DNA from: Microbulbifer sp. YPW1
GTDB lineage: Bacteria > Pseudomonadota > Gammaproteobacteria > Pseudomonadales > Cellvibrionaceae
NCBI RefSeq assembly: GCF_013367775.1
Contig: NZ_CP055157.1
Coordinates: 2,621,001 to 2,685,000, forward strand
Direction: 5' to 3'
Length of the DNA stretch: 64,000 nt
Positions 62,718-64,000 of this stretch are shown piece by piece. The notes beneath the pieces were generated by a model that saw only the letters and a list, made by a program, of their open reading frames with translations, did not search any database and was not told the origin of the DNA. Position numbers and translations under genes: made by a program. Positions within the stretch are counted from its first letter, which is position 1. Each line of letters starts with the position of its first letter.

Positions 62718-64000
62718 ATGATTCGCCATACCAAAATTGTTGCAACACTCGGTCCGGGTACTGACAAGCCGCGTGTTATTGACGAGATTATCCGCGCAGG
62801 CGTCAACGTTGTACGCCTCAACTTTTCTCACGGTAGTGCCGATGACCACCGCAAGCGTGTGGAAGAAGTGCGTCGTGCCGCGGCCGAGCAGAACAAGCTG
62901 GTGGCTGTACTTGGCGACCTTCAGGGCCCGAAAATCCGTATTGCCCGTTTCGCCGAAGGCAGCATTTTTCTCGAAAACAACGCCGAGTTCACCCTCGATG
63001 CGGATTGCCCGAAAGAGGGCGGTAACCAGCAGCGTGTAGGTGTGGACTACCCGTCCCTGATTGCTGACTGCAAGCCCGGTAATATCCTGCTGCTGGACGA
63101 TGGCAAGATCCGCCTCGAAGTCACGGGCGGTACCAGTAGCAAGTTGTTCTGCCGTGTGTTGCAGGGCGGCAAGCTGTCCAATAACAAGGGGATCAACCTG
63201 TTGGGCGGTGGTCTTTCCGCTCCGGCACTGACGGAGAAAGATTACGAAGACATCAAGCTCGCCGCCGAGCTGGATGTGGATTTCCTCGCGGTGAGCTTCC
63301 CGCGCAGTGGCGAAGATTTGGAAATCGCACGCAAGGCCATGCGCGAAGCGGGTAGCAACGCTGCCATCGTCGCCAAGGTGGAGCGCGCGGAAGCAGTAAA
63401 TGATGACGAGCAGATGGACGGTATTATTCTCGCCTCTGATGTCATCATGGTTGCCCGCGGCGACCTGGGTGTAGAGATCGGTGATGCCGCACTGGTGGGT
63501 GTTCAGAAAAAGCTGATCAACCGCGCCAATGCCCTGAATCGCGGTGTGATCACCGCGACCCAGATGATGGAATCCATGATTACCAACCCGACACCGACAC
63601 GCGCCGAAGTAATGGATGTCGCGAATGCGGTGCTCGACGGCACCGATGCGGTGATGCTGTCTGCGGAAACCGCTGCTGGTGATTTCCCGGTTGCCGCGGT
63701 GGAGTCTATGGCGGAAGTCGTCGTGGGGGCTGAGCAGTACCTCGGTACCACCACCCGTCCTGCAGCAGACAGGTCGTCATCCGAAACCATTGATACCGTC
63801 ATTGCCCAGGCGGCGATCGAGGCTGCAGTCCGGGTTGAAAACCTGAGTGCGGTAGCGGCGCTCACCGAATCCGGTCGCACCCCTCGCATCATGTCCCGCG
63901 CGACGTCGCAGCTGCCGATCTACGCGCTGACTCGCCACCCGCGTGTTGCACGCCAGCTGGTATTGCTGCGCGGTGTCGAGCCCATCGAGTTTGATCCGGC
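62718..64000 (+). CDS. pykA: Pyruvate kinase, PykA type (cut by window edge)
   Basis: The open frame from ATG 62718 (MIRHTKIVATLGPGTDKP) runs to the window end without a stop, giving 427 codons of an expected about 480. It is close to E. coli PykA along its length: LNFSHGS, GDLQGPKIR, SNNKGINLLGGGLSAPALTEKD, AVSFPRSGEDL, MVARGDLGVEIGD, ATQMMESMI and VLDGTDAVMLSAETAAG. It transfers phosphate from phosphoenolpyruvate to ADP in the last step of glycolysis. The C-terminal effector domain is partly missing because the window ends there. It follows gap by 164 bp. Confidence 0.95.
   Translation, partial: MIRHTKIVATLGPGTDKPRVIDEIIRAGVNVVRLNFSHGSADDHRKRVEEVRRAAAEQNKLVAVLGDLQGPKIRIARFAEGSIFLENNAEFTLDADCPKEGGNQQRVGVDYPSLIADCKPGNILLLDDGKIRLEVTGGTSSKLFCRVLQGGKLSNNKGINLLGGGLSAPALTEKDYEDIKLAAELDVDFLAVSFPRSGEDLEIARKAMREAGSNAAIVAKVERAEAVNDDEQMDGIILASDVIMVARGDLGVEIGDAALVGVQKKLINRANALNRGVITATQMMESMITNPTPTRAEVMDVANAVLDGTDAVMLSAETAAGDFPVAAVESMAEVVVGAEQYLGTTTRPAADRSSSETIDTVIAQAAIEAAVRVENLSAVAALTESGRTPRIMSRATSQLPIYALTRHPRVARQLVLLRGVEPIEFDP

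Noticed and set aside
1..64000. CRISPR arrays, insertion sequences, prophage or rRNA
   Set aside because: No regularly spaced repeats, transposase, integrase, phage structural genes or rRNA motifs were seen; the repeats found are few and of other types.

Overview
The window looks like a contiguous stretch of a free-living, probably marine gammaproteobacterium. Gene content and order (metG|mrp, fmdB-aspS-yebC-ruvCAB-ybgC-tolQRAB-pal-cpoB-queE-queC-tRNA-Lys-nadA, bepA-tusA-like-perM) fit the Pseudomonadales/Cellvibrionales side of the class. The N-acetylglucosamine genes beside an Entner-Doudoroff cluster recall chitin-degrading genera such as Microbulbifer; that placement is inference. Coding density is high, no rRNA, prophage, transposase or CRISPR array is visible, and both ends cut through genes (metG on the left, pyruvate kinase on the right).

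Layout. 1-10.4 kb: metG start, the Fe-S carrier mrp, two tandem SpoIIAA-like paralogues, tRNA hydroxylase trhO, several small or secreted proteins of unknown role, and the large flavo-iron-sulfur dehydrogenase ydiJ. 10.9-14.0 kb: a DUF523-DUF1722 (TudS/YbgA) protein, DNA photolyase phrB and a DUF2878 membrane protein. 14.1-23 kb: a GDSL esterase autotransporter, an AruH-like aminotransferase with an Lrp/AsnC regulator, a parvulin-type isomerase overlapping a HupE/UreJ protein, a c5-type cytochrome, a membrane-anchored AraC regulator and a lytic transglycosylase. 23-31 kb: proS, an HU protein with a lysine/alanine tail, fmdB, aspS, yebC and ruvCAB. 31.4-38.1 kb: the Tol-Pal envelope system followed by queE and queC. 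38.2-45.7 kb: two identical tRNA-Lys genes, nadA, bepA, a TusA-like protein, perM, purC and a subgroup-Ic aminotransferase. 45.8-48.1 kb: a DUF6279 lipoprotein and a phosphate-binding-like/OmpA fusion.

48.4-64 kb is the most coherent block. NagP (uptake), NagK (phosphorylation), NagA (deacetylation) and NagB-II (deamination) turn N-acetylglucosamine into fructose-6-phosphate. Pgi, Zwf, Pgl, Edd and Eda pass it through the Entner-Doudoroff route, and Gap and PykA act on the glyceraldehyde-3-phosphate branch. A LacI-family regulator lies between the two halves. Near-identical palindromes of the form TGACA-N4-TGTCA lie before nagK and before pgi, so one repressor may control both amino-sugar entry and central carbon flow.

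Non-coding structure worth attention: a three-copy family of nested hairpins with conserved loops and variable, compensated stems (22915-23029, 23097-23190, 39821-39910); a four-unit 16-bp tandem hairpin array at the end of a small gene (4360-4423); a 9-bp word repeated three times in a 646-bp gene-free gap (6147-6354); and several intergenic stem-loops that are not simple terminators.
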